This document shows positions 24,508-34,233 of a DNA stretch of 64,000 bases, piece after piece; position 1 is the stretch's first letter; every line of letters starts with the position of its first letter. The notes under the pieces were generated by a model, which made no database searches, was not told the origin of the DNA, and saw only the letters and a list, made by a program, of their open reading frames with translations. Made by a program: the position numbers and the translations under genes. The DNA comes from Acidobacteriota bacterium (GTDB lineage: Bacteria > Acidobacteriota > Blastocatellia > Pyrinomonadales > Pyrinomonadaceae), in assembly GCA_016716435.1 (NCBI GenBank), contig JADJWI010000003.1:806001-870000 (forward strand), given 5' to 3'.

Positions 24508-26532
24508 CTACCAGATCGAACAGCGGTTCGCCCGGACCATCGGTTGTCCGGCCGAGCAACTGAACGCCTGCTGGAACTGCGGCATGTTCGAGAGCGGCCC
24601 GTTGACACGCCATTTCGGCAGCGAGTGCGGGCCGGTCTGTACCTGCCGCCGCTCGGCTTCGGGCGTATATTTTGAGGCCCAGATCTGTCCCCAACCGAGG
24701 AAGAACCGCTGCTCGGGCGTAAAGCCGTCGATCTCGGCGGGCTTCGGCTTTCCTTCGAGCGATCGCATAAATGCATCCCACGCAACACTTAGCCCGGCAA
24801 AGTCACCGATGTTCTCGCCGAGAGCAAGACGTCCCTGCATAAAGAGCCCCGGCTGCACCTCGTATTCATCCCACTGCTTGATGAGGCACGCCGCCCGCTC
24901 TTCGAACTGCGCACGGTCGGTCGAGGTCCACCACATTTTCAGGTTGCCTTCGGAGTCGAAACGGCTGCCCTGATCGTCAAAGCCGTGCGTGATCTCGTGG
25001 CCGATAACGCCGCCGATCGCTCCATAATTGACAGCATCGTCGGCTGTGAAATTGAAGAAAGGCGGCTGCAGAATGCCGGCCGGGAACGTGATCTCGTTAT
25101 TCACCGGCGAATATGAGGCGTTGACGGTCGAAGGCGTAAAGCCCCAGCGCGTCTTGTCACGCGGCTTTCCGAGGTCCGCGAAATTGCGGCGGACCTGAAA
25201 GCGATTCGCTGTCAAAACATTGCCGGCAAATGAGGCACGGCCGACCCGCAGCCCCTTGTATCCGCGAAGCTTGTCCGGGTATCCGATCTTTCGCTTAAAG
25301 GTCGAAAGCTTCGTCTGTGCTTCCTGCTTTGTCGCCGGGCTCATCCATTCGAGGTTTTCGATACGGTTCTTCATCGCGACCATCAGGTTGTCGATCAACT
25401 CGTCCATCCTCGCCTTCGCCTCGGGCTTGAATTCGCGGCGGGCATATTCCATCCCGAGTGCCTCGCCGAGAACGCCGTTAACGGTCTGCACACACGTCCG
25501 CCAACGCGGCTGCTGTTCTTTCTGTCCGCTCAGATAGCGGCCATAGAATTCAAAATTCGCATCGCGAAAATCTTTCGAAAGCGACGGGGCAGCCGAGTTG
25601 ACCAGCATCCAGCGGAAATAGGTCTGCCAGTCTCGCACCGGCGTTTCGGTCATCATTGAATTGACCGCGTCAAAAAATTTCGCCGGTGCCATATTGAAAC
25701 GCCTTTCCGGAGCGATCCCGCGGGCACGCATATAGCTTGCCCATGCGACATTCGGAGCCGCCTTTTCAGCCTCGGCGAGCGTAACCATGTTGTAGCGATT
25801 GTCCGGGTTCCGAAGCTCGATGGGCGTGAGTGAAGCATTCGCGAGTGCCGTTTGCAGCAGCATAACGGTGTTCGCATTCGCCTTTGCCTGCGCGGGCTCG
25901 TCGCCCATTAGCTCGAACATCTTCGCCACATGCTCGACAAATTTTTGTCGCGTCTCGATGGTCTTCGCGTCTGTATTCGTATAGTAATCGCGGTTCGGCA
26001 GGCTCAGTCCGCCTTGATTGGCGTTGATGATAACGGCGTTCGAGTCCTTGAGGTCCGGGCCCGCACCGAAGCTATAGATCGAGGGAATGCCGGCGTTGTG
26101 AAGCATCGCGAGTTGCCGGCGGACATCGGCCGTGGAACGCATCGCCGCGATCTGGCCGAGCATCGGTCTGATGGGCGTGATGCCGGCTCGCTCGATCGCC
26201 TCTTCATCCATACAGGTCGCGTAGAAGTCACCGATCAGTTGCTGGTCGCTTCCTCTGCGTGCCTTCGCGGCCGAGGCGGTCTCAAGTACTTCACGCAAGA
26301 TCTCATTATTTCGTTCGCCGAGGATGTTGAATGTACCCCACCGAGCTTCGGCCGCCGGTATCTCGGTCGTCCGCAGCCAGTTGCCATTGACGTATTGGTA
26401 AAAGTCGTTGCAGGGTGAAACGCTTCGGTCCATCCGCGAGGGGTCAAAGGCCGGAACGTCCGCAAATGCACTTACCGAGAAACTGAAGGCCACGGCAAAT
26501 GCGAGCACTGTACGCAAGGGTCGAGTGAACAT
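24508..26532 (-). CDS. M13-family zinc metallopeptidase (neprilysin-like)
   Basis: A 674-residue exported peptidase. A signal peptide (MFTRPLRTVLAFAVAFSF, cleaved near residue 25) precedes the M13 N-terminal domain ('DPSRMDRSVSPCNDFYQYVNGNW'). The catalytic domain has 'NASYSPVNNEITFPAGILQ', the HExxH site 'IGHEITHGFDDQG' near residue 513 and the third zinc ligand in 'GENIGDFAGL' near residue 570. The C-terminal 'RANRCSIW' is the typical M13 ending. The ATG at 26532 is chosen because AGGAG lies 7 nt upstream; the frame is open 10 codons further. It likely degrades peptides in the periplasm. It is last in a four-gene minus-strand cluster. Confidence 0.93.
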   Translation of the reverse strand: MFTRPLRTVLAFAVAFSFSVSAFADVPAFDPSRMDRSVSPCNDFYQYVNGNWLRTTEIPAAEARWGTFNILGERNNEILREVLETASAAKARRGSDQQLIGDFYATCMDEEAIERAGITPIRPMLGQIAAMRSTADVRRQLAMLHNAGIPSIYSFGAGPDLKDSNAVIINANQGGLSLPNRDYYTNTDAKTIETRQKFVEHVAKMFELMGDEPAQAKANANTVMLLQTALANASLTPIELRNPDNRYNMVTLAEAEKAAPNVAWASYMRARGIAPERRFNMAPAKFFDAVNSMMTETPVRDWQTYFRWMLVNSAAPSLSKDFRDANFEFYGRYLSGQKEQQPRWRTCVQTVNGVLGEALGMEYARREFKPEAKARMDELIDNLMVAMKNRIENLEWMSPATKQEAQTKLSTFKRKIGYPDKLRGYKGLRVGRASFAGNVLTANRFQVRRNFADLGKPRDKTRWGFTPSTVNASYSPVNNEITFPAGILQPPFFNFTADDAVNYGAIGGVIGHEITHGFDDQGSRFDSEGNLKMWWTSTDRAQFEERAACLIKQWDEYEVQPGLFMQGRLALGENIGDFAGLSVAWDAFMRSLEGKPKPAEIDGFTPEQRFFLGWGQIWASKYTPEAERRQVQTGPHSLPKWRVNGPLSNMPQFQQAFSCSAGQPMVRANRCSIW

Positions 26533-26604
26533 AGATATCTCCTGAAATAGCCAGATTTGCAAATAAATACGCGGGCGAAAGCCAAACGGTTTCGGCTTTC
26601 TGAC

Positions 26605-27351
26605 CTAAAGGACCGGGATAAAGCTTTGCTCGACCTTTCGGTGAAGCTCGCCTGCGAGTTCCTTTCGGTCGGTCCGGATGATCGGCTCCGAGCCGAAGAC
26701 GACCGTTGCCTCGTATCCCGATAGCGAAAACATCCGCAGCATATGCCTGAGAAACGGCGTATCGTCCCACCAGCAGATGTAGTCGCTCGCCGGGCCTTCG
26801 CCCTCGGGTGTGCGATAGCTGATCGCGGCATATGAGACCGGCACGTCGCTCTTGGCCGCAAACTCAAAAAAAGACGACCGGAAGGGAAGCACCTCTTCAC
26901 CCTTTGTGCTCGTGCCCTCGGGAAAAACGATGATGCCTTCGCCGCCAGAAAGTCGATCAATGATCGCCCCGCCCGCTCGCGGAATATCCCGCCGATTGCC
27001 GCGGTTGATAAAGACCATTCCCATATCGCGCATCATTCGCCCGGCGAGAAACCAATCGGCCAGGTCGTGCTTTGCGACAAAAACGCCGCTTGCCGCCGCC
27101 CGCAATATCGGGATATCAGCATAGCCAAGGTGATTTGCGGCGAGAAAGAAGGGAGCTGTCGGCGGTTCGCCGATCACATTGAGCCGAACTCCAGCGATGC
27201 GGATGAACGAGCGTGACCAAAGGCTAAATGCCAATTGCCGCCAGTATATTTTGTTTGGAATGAAGAAAGACGAGACCCACCACGCGTAATAAATGCCGAA
27301 CGAGGCAACGACGAAAAGCACGAAACGAATTATGGCTCGAATGTGATTCAT
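26605..27351 (-). CDS. 1-acyl-glycerol-3-phosphate acyltransferase (PlsC family)
   Basis: A 248-residue acyltransferase. It has a hydrophobic N-terminal segment (residues 8-30), the catalytic HX4D motif in 'NHLGYADI' and the substrate-binding 'FPEGTSTKG'. It should acylate lysophosphatidic acid, or a related acceptor, at the inner membrane. A second member of the superfamily, of a different type, is at 54.5 kb, so the precise acceptor is uncertain. It lies between the TonB-C protein and the M13 peptidase genes on the same strand. Confidence 0.85.
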   Translation of the reverse strand: MNHIRAIIRFVLFVVASFGIYYAWWVSSFFIPNKIYWRQLAFSLWSRSFIRIAGVRLNVIGEPPTAPFFLAANHLGYADIPILRAAASGVFVAKHDLADWFLAGRMMRDMGMVFINRGNRRDIPRAGGAIIDRLSGGEGIIVFPEGTSTKGEEVLPFRSSFFEFAAKSDVPVSYAAISYRTPEGEGPASDYICWWDDTPFLRHMLRMFSLSGYEATVVFGSEPIIRTDRKELAGELHRKVEQSFIPVL

Positions 27352-27408
27352 GGAGAGCAGGCTGTGGCGATCCTTTGGAAGACCCTCAGAAAGCCCGCCA
27401 ATGAGGCA

Positions 27409-28260
27409 TCAGGGTTCTTCGCGTTCGACTTTCGTAAAATTGTAACGCAGGAGCACGCGTGCGGGCAATGGCTTGCCGTCACGCTCGCCGGGCCGCCAGT
27501 TCATCGCTCGGATGGCCTTATCGACCGAGGCCTCGAGGCCATAACCGGCCCAACGGGTGAATTCGATCCGGGCGACACGGCCCTCGGCGTCAATATCAAC
27601 TTCGGCATCGACCGTCGCCTGAAGGCGGAAACGCGAAGCTTCGACCGTATATTCAGGCCGAAGGCGGCGATAGGGCATCGGCGGGCGAACGCCCTTGGCG
27701 GACGGCGTGTCGATCACTACAAGCCCCTCGATCTCATCATTAGAGTCAAGCGATGTGTCTTCCCGAACCGCGATCGAACCGCTCTCGCGGATGCGGGCGG
27801 CGATCTCTTTCGAGCGAGCTAGGAGCTTGTTCGCTGCCACGCTTTCCGAATCCTCTTCAGCCGATACGAGAAACCATTCGGCAAGCCTACCGGTCCGAGC
27901 ACTTACGACAAAGACCGCCGCCGCCGCTTCAAAATAACGGTCGCGGCCGAAGGCACTCCGTCTTATGATCTCGGCGTGTATCAAAACAATGATGTCCGCT
28001 CCGATGACGCGGCCTGCACGCCGGGCGTCCTCGGCCGTTTGATTGAATGGTGTTTCGATACCAAGCGTGCCGAACGCGGTCTCGGCGGCCAGCCTGTCAA
28101 CCGCATCGGTTCCAAGAGTTGTGATAACGCCATCCGCAAGCCGGGCCGAAAGCTCGCTCTTGTCCGGTGCGATCACCGCATAGCGTGCCGCAAAGCTCGG
28201 CACCGCCGCGAAACATATCGCGAGAAAAACGGCGGCGAGCGATGTGCGGCGTGTCGTCAT
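27409..28260 (-). CDS. Secreted TonB C-terminal domain protein
   Basis: A 283-residue protein with a signal peptide (TSLAAVFLAICFAAVPSFA). Residues 25-170 form a domain of unknown identity ('AVIAPDKSELSARLADGVI'). The C-terminal 90 residues match a TonB-C domain ('VDAEVDIDAEGRVARIEFTR', then 'IRAMNWRPGERDGKPLPARV'). It lacks the membrane anchor plus Pro-rich linker of true TonB, so it is more likely a periplasmic protein that uses this fold than an energy transducer. Its start codon overlaps the stop of the HD-domain gene (ATGA), so the two are translationally coupled. Confidence 0.7.
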   Translation of the reverse strand: MTTRRTSLAAVFLAICFAAVPSFAARYAVIAPDKSELSARLADGVITTLGTDAVDRLAAETAFGTLGIETPFNQTAEDARRAGRVIGADIIVLIHAEIIRRSAFGRDRYFEAAAAVFVVSARTGRLAEWFLVSAEEDSESVAANKLLARSKEIAARIRESGSIAVREDTSLDSNDEIEGLVVIDTPSAKGVRPPMPYRRLRPEYTVEASRFRLQATVDAEVDIDAEGRVARIEFTRWAGYGLEASVDKAIRAMNWRPGERDGKPLPARVLLRYNFTKVEREEP

Positions 28261-29540
28261 CGGCGGTGGTAAAGGTCGGCGATCTCGCGGCGGAGTTCAT
28301 CCGGGAAGCAGAGTCGATGGATTCGGTAGCCCTGCTGAAGCCCGCGGACAGCAGAGCTGACCTCGGAGATCTCGCGTATCTGCGGACGTGCGTAGCCGTC
28401 TTCAACGTAGATCAGGTTCTTCGGCTGCGACGAATCGGCGGTGTAAAAATTATGCTCAATGTCCCCGCCCGTATCCTCAAGAAGGTAAAACTCGGGGTCG
28501 AGGCCCGCGGCCGCGACGGCCTCGCGGGATCGCTCAACAAACTCTATCCGTTCGGTCTCCGGCATATCGAGGTCAAGGGCCTTGAAAAGCCGCCGATTCA
28601 GGAACCGAAAGGCAAGATCCGCAAGCACCGCATCGGCAGAACTCTGCCATTGCTTTATGTGAAAAATGAAGTCCGAATCGTCGATCGCCAAATGTTCTCC
28701 GAGCGAAAGCTTCGTTCCGGAGAGTATCTTTTCAAAGGGCGTCCCGCTCGCGAACCAGATGTCGCCGCCCTCTGCAAAGACCTTGAGGGCACGTCGGAGC
28801 AGCGACTTCAGGACCATCTCCGCTGCACGCAACGTCCGGTGGAAATAGACCTGGCGGAACATATAGTAACGCGCCTGCAGATAATCTTCGACCGCGTAAA
28901 TGCCTGGTGCCGAGACGTAAAGCTGGTCTTGGTCCCCATTGATCTCAAGCGATTTCACGATCCATTCAAGGTCGTAAACGCCGTACTTGACGCCCGTCAT
29001 CAGCGAATCGCGAAGGAGATAATCCATCCGGTCAACATCTAGCTGCGACGAGACGAGCTGAGCGAGCGCCATCGGGCGAAACGTTCCCTGAATGATCGCG
29101 GCGACGCGGCCGGGAAGTTCCGTGTCCACTTCGCGAAGCACTTGGCCGACTTCCGTATCGCTGCTCAGGACGCATTCGACCGTGAAGTCCTCGTGATGAA
29201 AACCGAGTATCGATTCAATGACGTGCGAGAAGGCCCCGTGGCCGACGTCATGGAGCAGCGTTGCGGCAAGAACGGCCGTGCGGTCGGCGGGCTCGATAGG
29301 GTATTTTTCTCCGAGCCGCCAGATTATCCGCGAGGCGAGATGATAGGCACCGAGGCTGTGCGTGAACCGCGAGTGCTCGGCTCCCTGATAGGCAAAATGC
29401 GCCAGCCCGAGCTGCCGCACCCGCCGCAGCCGCTGGAACTCAGGCGTATCGATCAGACGAATGATCAACCGCCCGTCCGGCTCATCGCCCCGGACGCGAA
29501 TAATATTATGGACCGGATCGCGGTATATACGTTCTGACAG
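28257..29540 (-). CDS. HD-domain phosphohydrolase (dGTPase-like, COG1078 type)
   Basis: An HD-superfamily hydrolase related to SAMHD1 and dGTPases. The metal site is 'RFTHSLG', then 'LLHDVGHGAFSHVIE', with 'DVDRMDYLLRDSL' downstream. Such enzymes remove triphosphate from dNTPs or hydrolyse related nucleotides; the exact substrate is unknown. Family members start with a conserved stretch like 'ERIYRDPVHNII'. Here it is encoded upstream of the first usual start (TTG at 29468), running in frame back to a CTG at 29540 preceded by GAGGT. The protein is therefore probably 427 residues starting at CTG, and no ATG or GTG is available for the full N-terminus. Confidence 0.82.
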   Translation of the reverse strand: MSERIYRDPVHNIIRVRGDEPDGRLIIRLIDTPEFQRLRRVRQLGLAHFAYQGAEHSRFTHSLGAYHLASRIIWRLGEKYPIEPADRTAVLAATLLHDVGHGAFSHVIESILGFHHEDFTVECVLSSDTEVGQVLREVDTELPGRVAAIIQGTFRPMALAQLVSSQLDVDRMDYLLRDSLMTGVKYGVYDLEWIVKSLEINGDQDQLYVSAPGIYAVEDYLQARYYMFRQVYFHRTLRAAEMVLKSLLRRALKVFAEGGDIWFASGTPFEKILSGTKLSLGEHLAIDDSDFIFHIKQWQSSADAVLADLAFRFLNRRLFKALDLDMPETERIEFVERSREAVAAAGLDPEFYLLEDTGGDIEHNFYTADSSQPKNLIYVEDGYARPQIREISEVSSAVRGLQQGYRIHRLCFPDELRREIADLYHRR

Positions 29541-29644
29541 ATTAATGTTACCTCACTAAAAACGGTTCGCAGGAGTCGCGCCGATTATGCTGATTCTATC
29601 AGCAATAAGACAAAAAACTATGCCACACGTTAAATTGGTGCTAC

Positions 29645-29650
29645 TATAAT
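29645..29650 (+). promoter_or_regulatory. Possible -10 element upstream of the TPR gene
   Basis: A perfect TATAAT 44 nt before the ATG at 29694, in an AT-rich 140-nt gap between divergent genes. No good -35 stands at 17 nt. A different reading, TTGGTG (29635) with TAATAC 17 nt later, is equally possible. Confidence 0.35.
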
Positions 29651-29693
29651 CCCAATCTAATACTATATTTGACCCGGTCATTTGGAGGTTCCT

Positions 29694-30740
29694 ATGGGAA
29701 ATAGAAGTCGGCTGTTCGATGCAAGACGCGTCGTGATCGTTCTTTCGGTTTTTGCCCTATTGAGTGCGGCCGCTTCGGTATTTGCGGCAAGCACCATACA
29801 GGGTACGATCTACGACAAACGGCGAACCCCGCTTATTGATGTAGATGTAGAGTTGCTTGATCAGTTCAACCGTCTCGTTCAGCCGGGTGGGCGTACAAAG
29901 ACCGACGGGGCCGGGACCTATATTTTTGGGGGCCTTTCTGATGGCCGCTATACGGTTCGCGTTTTGCCGTTTCGGTTCGACCTCGAGGATCAGGAACGAT
30001 TGGTCACCATTGAATCGCAGAACATCCGCGGAGGGGAAGGCACGGTATTTCTTGTCGAGGATTTTTTCTTATCGCCCAAGAAAGGCGGTTTGGCCGACTC
30101 GGAATTGGGGGTTGTTTTTGCACAGGAAGTGCCGGAGGCCGCTCGCAGGGCCTTCGAACGGGCCGAGCGTGACTTTTCAAAGGGCCGCCGAAATGAAGGC
30201 TTCGCTGCATTGAATGAAGCGCTTTCAGCGTTTCCGAAATACTTTGACGCCCTCCATCGTGCCGGGAAGGAATTATTTTTCATGGGCAAGTTTGAGGACG
30301 CTGTCCCTTTTCTCTTGCGTGCCGCCGATGTCAACAATAAGAGTGCGTATTCTTTCTACTACCTCGGTGTTTGTCTAAGCTACCTGAAAAAGGACTATCA
30401 CAAGGCGGCAAATACTGCCCTGACACAGGCAATGTTGCTCGCTCCGCAATCAGCTCAAGTTGCCTTTAGTCTAGGGAAGGTTCAAAGGTCTCTGGGTAAG
30501 TTTTCTGAAGCGGAAGCGAATCTGCTTAAAGCGAAAAGACTGACTCGTACAAGTATTCCTGAGTACCACAAGGAGCTCGCTCAGTTGTATGCGAATGATA
30601 TGAAAAAGTTCAAGGAAGCAGCAGATGAGCTTGATGCTTACTTGAAGGCATCGGACGCCAAAGGCCCCGAAGCGGACGAGGTGAAAAGGTTGATATCTAC
30701 TCTGCGTGAAAAAGCCAAAACGCAACCCGGTAAGAGCTGA
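29694..30740 (+). CDS. Secreted TPR protein with a CarboxypepD/Cna-B-like domain
   Basis: A 348-residue protein. The signal peptide (VVIVLSVFALLSAAASVFA) is followed by a carboxypeptidase-regulatory-like beta sandwich ('IQGTIYDKRRTPLIDVDVEL', 'GAGTYIFGGLSDGRYTVRV', residues 28-105). About four to five TPR units run from residue 150 to 330 ('ALHRAGKELFFMGKFEDAVP', 'YYLGVCLSYLKKDYHKAANT'). Protein-protein scaffolding in the periplasm is likely. The ATG at 29694 is chosen over an upstream TTG because GGAGG lies 5 nt before it. Ends in a strong terminator. Confidence 0.85.
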   Translation: MGNRSRLFDARRVVIVLSVFALLSAAASVFAASTIQGTIYDKRRTPLIDVDVELLDQFNRLVQPGGRTKTDGAGTYIFGGLSDGRYTVRVLPFRFDLEDQERLVTIESQNIRGGEGTVFLVEDFFLSPKKGGLADSELGVVFAQEVPEAARRAFERAERDFSKGRRNEGFAALNEALSAFPKYFDALHRAGKELFFMGKFEDAVPFLLRAADVNNKSAYSFYYLGVCLSYLKKDYHKAANTALTQAMLLAPQSAQVAFSLGKVQRSLGKFSEAEANLLKAKRLTRTSIPEYHKELAQLYANDMKKFKEAADELDAYLKASDAKGPEADEVKRLISTLREKAKTQPGKS

Positions 30741-30769
30741 TCAGGGAGCTAAATGAAAAGATAAAAGAT

Positions 30770-30799
30770 GCCCGAACCCGATGTGGTTTCGGGCTTTTT
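30770..30799 (+). terminator. Intrinsic terminator after the TPR gene
   Basis: Stem GCCCGAA(C)CC/GGTTTCGGGC followed by TTTTT. It lies 30 nt after the TPR-gene stop. Confidence 0.85.
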
Positions 30800-30914
30800 C
30801 TTTGGATTTGAGAGTGCCTGTCGATACCTAACTAGCCCCTCGGGGCCGTCTTATGCCGAGCCGTCCTGCGCAGGATCAGTTAACGGGAACGGATGACCAA
30901 TTCGAACCGATATG

Positions 30915-30944
30915 AAAAAAGGCCCGTCCGAAACCGGACGGGCC
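30915..30944 (-). terminator. Intrinsic terminator of the TonB-dependent receptor gene
   Basis: A perfect 10-bp stem GGCCCGTCCG/CGGACGGGCC with an AAAC loop. On the minus strand it is followed by six T. It lies 23 nt past the receptor stop codon. Confidence 0.9.
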
Positions 30945-30966
30945 TGAGTCGCTTTCTAAATCAGAA

Positions 30967-33900
30967 TTAGAAGAAGAAGCGGAAACCAAAACGCACGCTT
31001 CGCGGGCTCTGGAAAGAATTAGCAAGACCATAAGTACTGCTTCGGCCGTTGCTGCCAGTGCCCTGAGCGGCAATGTAGTTGTTGACGAACTGCTGGATAC
31101 CGCCAAGGTTGAAGATCGTGTTAAAGACCGCTGTTTCCTGCACTGCGCCGGAATCAGTCGGCAATCCACACGTCGTACAACCGCCGGTCCTCAACGTGCC
31201 AGCATTGAAGTTGGTCGTGTTGATCGCCGTCTGGGCTCCAAGGACGTTGTTTTCATCAAACAGATTCTGGAAATCGATGAACCCTTCAAGAGTGAAGCGT
31301 GCATCGCGTCCGAATTTGTAGCGATGGTTGATCGAAAGGTCCGTTTCCGTGAACATCTCCGTGCGACCGAGGTCGCCGCGGCCGTTCAGGATCGACGTTG
31401 TAACACTATAAAGGTTATAGATCGTCGTCAGCGGCGTTCCCGACTGGAATGTGGTGAACGCTGAGACCGTTGTCCGGTTGATGTTCGACCCCATCCAGTT
31501 GAAGCTGTAACCACCGTATGCCTTGAAGACATGCGGACGGTCAGTAGCCAAACGGCCGTCGTCCGGCTCGCCATTGGCGTTGAAGCCAAGCATCGGCAAG
31601 TCGAAGAAACGGTTTACGTTCGGGCTGTTGCGGCCGCCTTCATCCGAGCTGGCCAGACCTGAATAGTTGCCGAAAAGACGGCTCCAGGTATAGCTGGCAC
31701 TGAAAAAGTAATCGGTCGCACGCTTGTCGAGACGAACCTCGACCGCGTCATACTCTCGGATAGCTTTCGGACACGGAAGGCCTCCCGAAAGTGCGATCTC
31801 GCAAACGAGTCCGCGTCCGGGATTTCCGATGATGTAAGCTTCCGATCCTTGGTCATTGAAAACACCTACGTCTTCGATCGCACGGTCAACATTCTTATGC
31901 GTGTACCGTCCGCCGATGAGGAAGTTACGACCAAGTTGATGGTCGATGCCGAAGGTGTATTCGCTCTGCCGGGCAGCAACAATATCCGGATCGATGGCAC
32001 CGGTCTCGAAGATGTCGGCACCTGCGAGATTGGTAGCGATACGGAAGTCGAACTGACAGACAGAGTATCCCGGTCCGCCTACGATCGGGCATGTACCGCC
32101 GATCGGATCCGGAGCTCCACCAAGGATGTTGTTGAAGTTGTAGCTGGTGTAAAGGGCACCGCGAGCCGGCGTGAGTTCAAAGAAATCGCGGCGGAAGAAA
32201 TCTCCACCGAACGAACCACGCGGAAGCTCATACTTGAAGCGGTCATAGAACCAGCCATAGTTACCATAGAGCTTGGTCTTGCCATTACCGGTAAGGTCAA
32301 CAGCAAAGCCAAGACGCGGCGAGATCTTGTCTCCCCAGCCAAACTCAATGGCGTTCGAACCTTCGCTTCCAAAGTTGGGAACCACTTCGTTCTCAAAACG
32401 GACGCCAAGGTTGAGGGTCAACCGACGAACCGGCTGCCACGAGTCCTGAACAAAGATACCCGTGTTGTCGCTGCTGGCTTCGCCAACCGTTCCAAATCGG
32501 GTCATTAGGCCTGCACCATAAACGCAGCCGGGAGCCGGCGGTCCACCCGCAACGCAAAGCGGGCCCGACGCAGCAACCGGTGCAAGAGCACTGATCAAAC
32601 GACCGTAGAACAACTGGATCAGACCGAGATCGGTATATCCGCGTTCGACGGTATTGAAGAGTCGATTGTACTGGAAGCCGACCTTGATGTTGTGTGTTCC
32701 GCCGGCTTCAACGCCAACGAAACCTACGTCGCCGTCCAACGTTGTACGAGTTGAAACGTCAAAGTTTACCTGTGAGTTGCTAGCAACGTTCTGGAAACCC
32801 TGAGCACAGCCTGTCTCGGCCGGTGTGATCACCGTCTGCGTAACCTGGCTGCAGAGAACGCGTGTCACACGGGCAAGTCCGTATGAACCAAGCTTCTCAT
32901 TCAAGAAGCTGCGACCGCCACGAACATTGATAATGATCTTGCTCGTCGGCATATAGGTCATCTGACCATTGATCGCGTTTGCGTTCTGACGTCCGCCCTG
33001 TTGACGAAGGAGTTCGGCACCGCTAAGTACGCCGGTCGTTCCGCCAAAGTTAACCGACTGCGGGGCCGATAGGCCTTCGGTCGAAGCAGGAAGCAGACCC
33101 TTCTGAACCGTCGGGTTCCAAAGAAATGTTCCGAAAAAGCGTAACTTCTGGGTCGGGGATGCGTCGAGCCGAATGTTTGCATACTCCTGACGAACCGTAT
33201 TGTTGTACGAGATCGTTTGGAGGGGCGTGCGGTTCACATTCGGGTTCGGCGTTCCAAAATAATCAATGGTTCGGGTCGTTTCAAAGATCTGGGGGGCATA
33301 TGTAGCCTGGAACCAGAATTTATCTTTAACGATCGGTCCGCTGAACTGGAAGGTAGGGAAGTAATCCGTTCCACCGTCTGACGGGGGCTGGAAATACTCG
33401 AAAGTGCCGGGGCCGTTCGTTGAGTCGAATTTATTCAGAACCTCACGCCGGTCACCTTGAAGCTGACCCGGACGGAACGAGATACCGAAGTTTCCGCGCC
33501 ACTGATTGTTGCCGCCGCTGGTGACAACGTTGACGATACCGCCGGTGGCTCCGCCGTATTCAGCTTCGTAACCGGTCGATTTTACCTGGACTTCTTGAAC
33601 TAGCTCGAATGGAACGTTGAAGTTGCCATCAAGCGATCCGGTGCGGAAGTTCGTTACTTCCTGGCCGTCGATGATGAACACGTTCTCTGAACCTGATGCA
33701 CCGTCGATCTGGAATCCACCGCCGAGAGCCTCAGGGCGAACGTTCGGAGCGATCTTGAGCAAGCTGGCAAAGTTGTTGCCGCTCGGCAGATCCTCGATCA
33801 CGCGTTGTCCAATGGTGGTGTCCACCTTGGTTCCGCCAAGGTCGATCTGAATCGTATCAGAGGCAACGACATCAACGGTTACGCCCTGCTCACCAATTTC

Positions 33901-34233
33901 TAGTTGAGCACTCGCATTTGCCGTCGAGTCAATGCTTACAACGACCTCTCGACGCGAGGTCTTAAAGCCCGTGCCGGTCGCTGTAATTTCGTAGGCTCCA
34001 GAAGGAACCTGGCTAAAGCGGAAAACACCATTCGAATTGGTCGTCGTAGTTTGCGAGAAACCAGTCGTCGTACCAATACTGCGAGCCGTCACGGTAGCGT
34101 TGGGTACAACGGCTCCGTTCGGGTCTGTGATGGTGCCTTCAATGTTACCTGACGTTCGCTGCCCAAATGTCATTGCCGTGAGGCAAAACATAAAGGCAAG
34201 AACCGTAACAATAGACTTGAAGTTCTTTATCAT
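30967..34233 (-). CDS. Oar-like TonB-dependent outer-membrane receptor
   Basis: A 1088-residue receptor. The signal peptide (SIVTVLAFMFCLTAMTFG) precedes a carboxypeptidase-regulatory-like domain ('GNIEGTITDPNGAVVPNATV', residues 28-105). A plug-like region follows ('GQRVIEDLPSGNNFASLL', 'VQVKSTGYEAEYGGATGGI'), then a long beta-barrel ending in 'RSVRFGFRFFF', with the terminal Phe typical of outer-membrane barrels. This Oar-type architecture is greatly expanded in Acidobacteria, and substrates are mostly unknown. AGGAG lies 8 nt before the ATG. The gene stands alone with its own terminator. Confidence 0.93.
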   Translation of the reverse strand: MIKNFKSIVTVLAFMFCLTAMTFGQRTSGNIEGTITDPNGAVVPNATVTARSIGTTTGFSQTTTTNSNGVFRFSQVPSGAYEITATGTGFKTSRREVVVSIDSTANASAQLEIGEQGVTVDVVASDTIQIDLGGTKVDTTIGQRVIEDLPSGNNFASLLKIAPNVRPEALGGGFQIDGASGSENVFIIDGQEVTNFRTGSLDGNFNVPFELVQEVQVKSTGYEAEYGGATGGIVNVVTSGGNNQWRGNFGISFRPGQLQGDRREVLNKFDSTNGPGTFEYFQPPSDGGTDYFPTFQFSGPIVKDKFWFQATYAPQIFETTRTIDYFGTPNPNVNRTPLQTISYNNTVRQEYANIRLDASPTQKLRFFGTFLWNPTVQKGLLPASTEGLSAPQSVNFGGTTGVLSGAELLRQQGGRQNANAINGQMTYMPTSKIIINVRGGRSFLNEKLGSYGLARVTRVLCSQVTQTVITPAETGCAQGFQNVASNSQVNFDVSTRTTLDGDVGFVGVEAGGTHNIKVGFQYNRLFNTVERGYTDLGLIQLFYGRLISALAPVAASGPLCVAGGPPAPGCVYGAGLMTRFGTVGEASSDNTGIFVQDSWQPVRRLTLNLGVRFENEVVPNFGSEGSNAIEFGWGDKISPRLGFAVDLTGNGKTKLYGNYGWFYDRFKYELPRGSFGGDFFRRDFFELTPARGALYTSYNFNNILGGAPDPIGGTCPIVGGPGYSVCQFDFRIATNLAGADIFETGAIDPDIVAARQSEYTFGIDHQLGRNFLIGGRYTHKNVDRAIEDVGVFNDQGSEAYIIGNPGRGLVCEIALSGGLPCPKAIREYDAVEVRLDKRATDYFFSASYTWSRLFGNYSGLASSDEGGRNSPNVNRFFDLPMLGFNANGEPDDGRLATDRPHVFKAYGGYSFNWMGSNINRTTVSAFTTFQSGTPLTTIYNLYSVTTSILNGRGDLGRTEMFTETDLSINHRYKFGRDARFTLEGFIDFQNLFDENNVLGAQTAINTTNFNAGTLRTGGCTTCGLPTDSGAVQETAVFNTIFNLGGIQQFVNNYIAAQGTGSNGRSSTYGLANSFQSPRSVRFGFRFFF

